Part shown: in pieces, positions 61,959 through 64,000 of the stretch
Layout: every line of letters begins with the position of its first letter
Numbering within the stretch: position 1 is the stretch's first letter
Assembly: GCA_964019415.1 (NCBI GenBank)
Contig: OZ025876.1
Coordinates: forward strand, 8,159,245-8,223,244
Length of the DNA: 64,000 nucleotides
Reading direction: 5' to 3'
Source of the DNA: Ianthella basta
Taxonomy: Eukaryota; Porifera; Demospongiae; Verongiida; Ianthellidae
Translations under genes and position numbers: made by a program
The notes under the pieces: generated by a model
The model's database searches: none
The model's input: only the letters and a program-made list of their open reading frames with translations
What the model was told of the DNA's origin: nothing

Positions 61959-62160
61959 GTAAGCAACTACTCTATCACTATGCTTTCTTTCGTTATTATT
62001 TTGGTATTAAGATTCTTACTGTTATGATTTCGTTATAATGGTCTTGAACCCTTTTTCTACTCATCACCATTAGTTGCATGACCTGTTTATGTTTGCTGAA
62101 CTGATTGCTTGGTAGCAATAATGTTTATGTCTTCAGAGTCTCGTCTTATATTGATTATTA
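61959..62160. other. AT-rich spacer, possibly intronic
   Basis: Follows the candidate donor. There is no coding signal. It ends in ATTATTA immediately before the Helitron-like TC terminus. Confidence 0.35.
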
Positions 62161-62219
62161 TCTAATCTAATATATAAAGCCGAAATTGTCTGTCTGTGTG
62201 TTCGCGATAACCGCCCGCT
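62161..62219 (+). mobile_element. Helitron-like 5' terminus
   Basis: TCTAATCTAATATATAAAGC followed by CGAAATTGTCTGTCTGTGTG and TTCGCGATAACC. A preceding A and a TC start followed by a TATAAAGC-GAAxTTGTCTGTCTGT string resemble 5' ends of animal Helitrons and their non-autonomous relatives, which often carry central tandem repeats and microsatellites, as here. No convincing CTRR 3' end with hairpin was located, so the right limit is unknown. Confidence 0.35.
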
Positions 62220-63016
62220 GGTTTGCTGTAGTCATTGGACATTTCCTCCCTCTGTACCAAGGCAGTTTGTATTGGGCATTTGCTGGCTCACCTGCTTGAA
62301 GACGGCAAGCAGTTGAGCCAGCAGAAGCCCAATACAAACTTGAGAGTTGTACGTGGTTTGCTGTAGTCATTGGACATTTCCTCCCTCTGTACCAAGGCAG
62401 TTTGTATTGGGCATTTGATGGCTCACCTGCTTGAAGACGGCAAGCAGTTGAGCCAGCAGAAGCCCAATACAAACTTGAGAGTTGTACGTGGTTTGCTGTA
62501 GTCATTGGACATTTCCTCCCTCTGTACCAAGGCAGTTTGTATTGGGCATTTGCTGGCTCACCTGCTTGAAGACGGCAAGCAGTTGAGCCAGCAGAAGCCC
62601 AATACAGACTTGAGAGTTGTACGTGGTTTGCTGTAGTCATTGGACATTTCCTCCCTCTGTACCAAGGCAGTTTGTATTGGGCATTTGATGGCTCACCTGC
62701 TTGAAGACGGCAAGCAGTTGAGCCAGCAGAAGCCCAATACAAACTTGAGAGTTGTACGTGGTTTGCTGTAGTCATTGGACATTTCCTCCCTCTGTACCAA
62801 GGCAGTTTGTATTGGGCATTTGATGGCTCACCTGCTTGAAGACGGCAAGCAGTTGAGCCAGCAGAAGCCCAATACAAACTTGAGAGTTGTACGTGGTTTG
62901 CTGTAGTCATTGGACATTTCCTCCCTCTGTACCAAGGCAGTTTGTATTGGGCATTTGATGGCTCACCTGCTTGAAGACGGCAAGCAGTTGAGCCAGCAGA
63001 AGCCCAATACAAACTT

Positions 63017-63018
<2 letters not shown>
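62220..63018 (+). repeat. Six tandem 135-bp repeats, each containing a long hairpin
   Basis: Units start at 62220, 62355, 62490, 62625, 62760 and 62895; the last is cut short by the GT tract. They are almost identical, varying chiefly at TTTGCTGGCTCA against TTTGATGGCTCA and at one AATACAGACTT in unit 3. As 135 is a multiple of three, the minus strand shows a 312-codon open frame of 45-residue repeats, but this follows from the repeat and is not taken as a gene. Each unit is a 77-base hairpin plus a 58-base spacer. Confidence 0.95.
62264..62340 (+). ncRNA. Pre-miRNA-like hairpin (first of six)
   Basis: 14 pairs (62264-62277 with 62127+200, i.e. 62327-62340), a 3x3 internal loop, 10 pairs (62281-62290 with 62314-62323), one mismatch, then 7 pairs (62292-62298 with 62306-62312) and a seven-base loop. 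That is 31 paired bases in 77 nt, the size and shape of an animal microRNA precursor, repeated every 135 bases; four of the six copies have one extra A-G mismatch. It may equally be a transposon structure that can form cruciform DNA. No small-RNA evidence is available. Confidence 0.4.

Positions 63019-63070
<52 letters not shown>
63019..63070 (+). repeat. (GT)26 microsatellite
   Basis: 26 uninterrupted GT units that begin exactly where the sixth 135-bp unit should continue with AGTTGTACGT, so the tract grew from, or replaced, the end of that unit. Confidence 0.97.
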
Positions 63071-63072
<2 letters not shown>

Positions 63073-63080
63073 GAATTTCA

Positions 63081-63151
63081 GGGTATGCTGCACTGATGAG
63101 ACCAAAACAGGTCGAAACTATGGCATACTCATGCCATAGTCTGCAGTTCCC
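63081..63151 (+). ncRNA. Hammerhead ribozyme (type I), plus strand
   Basis: All conserved elements are present in order: stem I 5' strand GGG..CTGCA (63081-63092), core CTGATGA (63093-63099), stem II GACC/GGTC (63100-63103 with 63110-63113, six-base loop), GAAA (63114-63117), stem III of ten perfect pairs (63117-63126 with 63131-63140, loop ACTC), and cleavage triplet GTC ending at 63141, followed by the stem I 3' strand TGCAG..CCC (63142-63151) with an internal loop suited to loop-loop contact. Predicted self-cleavage is after C63141. In animals such ribozymes process transcripts of repeats and small retroelements; here it lies just 3' of the hairpin array and GT tract. Confidence 0.85.
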
Positions 63152-63214
63152 TGCAATTGATGCCATATTTGTGCATGACGATTGTGCTTGTGCTTGTCTG
63201 ATGCATTTGTGTGG

Positions 63215-63234
63215 TTGTGTGTGTGTGTGTGTGT
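63215..63234 (+). repeat. (TG)10 microsatellite
   Basis: Ten TG units in a TG-rich context (63182-63234). Confidence 0.9.
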
Positions 63235-63355
63235 TCTGCCTTCCTCTGCTGCAGTACTCTGAAGCCTGCATGGTGACCATGGCTGGATTAGCCATGCCAA
63301 GTGCCAATGCTTTTAAACAAGGACTATCTAGTCACACGATTATACCACACGCACA

Positions 63356-63356
<1 letters not shown>

Positions 63357-63438
<82 letters not shown>
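63357..63438 (+). repeat. (CA)41 microsatellite
   Basis: 41 uninterrupted CA units, preceded by an imperfect CACACGCAC start and followed by CATGCACGCACGCACAC-type decay to about 63470. Opposite strand sense to the GT tract 300 bp upstream. Confidence 0.97.
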
Positions 63439-63439
<1 letters not shown>

Positions 63440-63510
63440 CCATGCACGCACGCACACACACGCACAACACATCATTTTATACCATTGGTCTGACTGGTTC
63501 GTGTGCATTG

Positions 63511-63567
63511 CTTGTCTCATCTTGCCTCATATTGTCTCGTCTTGCTTCATCTTGTCTCATCTTGCCA
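63511..63567 (+). repeat. Short 10-bp tandem repeat resembling the satellite sub-unit
   Basis: Successive 10-mers CTTGTCTCAT, CTTGCCTCAT, ATTGTCTCGT, CTTGCTTCAT, CTTGTCTCAT, then CTTGCCA. They parallel the satellite sub-units CTTGCCTAAT/CTTGCTTAAT, with TCAT in place of TAAT, and lie 11 kb from the array edge on the same strand. Confidence 0.7.
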
Positions 63568-63765
63568 GCATCTTCCTTCAGGTTCCAGTTCAGCCATGTT
63601 TGGAGTGAACTATTTTTACAGCTTTTTAACATTAACTGAAATAATTCGATATGTAATTTATTTTAATTTATTTTTTTGTAACAATGTAATAATGTAACAA
63701 TACTGTTTACTTTTACATTTAAATATAATTATGGAATATTGTATATGTCTGTATTGTATATGCAT
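63568..63765. other. AT-rich spacer
   Basis: T-rich sequence with short TAACAATGTAATAATG-like repeats. No gene recognised. Confidence 0.5.
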
Positions 63766-63797
63766 GGGGGCAGGTGGGGGGCTTAGGGGAAAAGGGG
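63766..63797 (+). other. G-quadruplex motif
   Basis: Four G runs of 5, 6, 4 and 4 separated by loops CAGGT, CTTA and AAAA: a textbook intramolecular quadruplex pattern on the plus strand. Confidence 0.8.
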
Positions 63798-64000
63798 ATG
63801 CATGCAATCAGTCATGCCCATGTACACGTATTGCCTTTCCTTTCCTTGCATGGCATGCTCATGTGCATTCTCATGCATTGACCTTAATGCATGGAGCACG
63901 CGTGTGGGCATGTACCAAACTCATCGTGGATGCATCAAATCGCATCCGCCCATGTGCAATCGTGTTGGGCGTGACTCCATCATGCGTGGGATGGATCCAT
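63798..64000. other. CATG-rich terminal segment
   Basis: About eleven CATG/GCATG occurrences in 200 bases, several in palindromic GCATGC or ATGCAT contexts. No ORF of note and no recognised element; the sequence runs off the window. Confidence 0.4.

Noticed and set aside
62167-63105. 312-codon minus-strand ORF of 45-residue repeats
   Set aside because: 135 bp is a multiple of three, so one open unit keeps all open. It begins in a CA/GT tract (His-Thr run) and ends in the Helitron-like terminus, and the sequence is better explained by the hairpin.
63277-63331. Helitron 3' end (hairpin CATGGCT/AGCCATG followed by CTAG-T)
   Set aside because: The hairpin lies about 30 bases from CTAG instead of about 10, and the pairing is short; not enough to set the boundary.
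62910-63639. ORFs with Cys-Val and His-Thr runs
   Set aside because: They are translations of the GT and CA microsatellites.
52616-64000. tRNA or rRNA genes
   Set aside because: No B-box (GGTTCRANNCC) with paired arms and no recognisable rRNA segment was seen on either strand.

Overview
The window reads as nuclear DNA of a repeat-rich invertebrate animal. There are no operons or ribosome-binding sites. GT-AG splice sites, a TATA box, (CCCTAA)n telomere-type repeats, long CA/TG microsatellites and a non-LTR retroelement with a restriction-like endonuclease all point to a metazoan. A sponge or cnidarian is my guess; the sequence alone does not settle it.

Region 1 (1-52348) is one very large satellite array. 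The unit is 35 bp, built as 10+10+15 from the sub-units CTTGCCAAAT, CTTGCYTAAT and CTTACCTTGTCATAT. It runs in one orientation throughout, apart from a single inverted unit at 31421-31457. Discrete monomer subtypes, a block of 25-bp units that recurs 12 times, and segmental duplications of 174 bp to nearly 10 kb show layered higher-order amplification. All apparent long reading frames in it (Leu/Ser/Tyr-rich repeats) are by-products of a repeat that is not a multiple of three. The only insertion is a full-coding 989-codon retroelement (6385-9465) with zinc finger, reverse transcriptase, CCHC finger and PD-(D/E)XK-like nuclease. It is flanked by a 9-bp duplication of satellite sequence and starts its ORF only four bases from its 5' edge.

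Region 2 (52349-53300) is the right edge of the array. It holds two diverged C-terminal fragments of the same retroelement family, pointing tail to tail.

Region 3 (53300-58180) is gene-poor. It contains an A-rich duplicated block, a 115-125 bp GGCC-rich dispersed unit in both orientations, an interstitial telomeric tract, and a recent 817-bp tandem duplication whose units carry CRE, E-box and TATA motifs.

Region 4 (58181-61351) is a 3.17-kb terminal-inverted-repeat (TIR) element that interrupts the second 817-bp unit; the first unit preserves the empty site. It carries a minus-strand TATA-driven gene for a two-finger CCCH zinc-finger protein, a hammerhead-like ribozyme, a MITE-like piece and a tiny palindromic insertion. 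A 0.9-kb relative with the same ends lies at 54240-55145; both insertions show 2-bp target duplications.

Region 5 (61352-64000) has a possible first exon with a YY1-like motif, a Helitron-like 5' end leading into six 135-bp repeats that each encode a 31-bp-stem hairpin, a textbook hammerhead ribozyme just after a (GT)26 tract, a (CA)41 tract, a short 10-bp repeat resembling the satellite building block, and a G-quadruplex motif.
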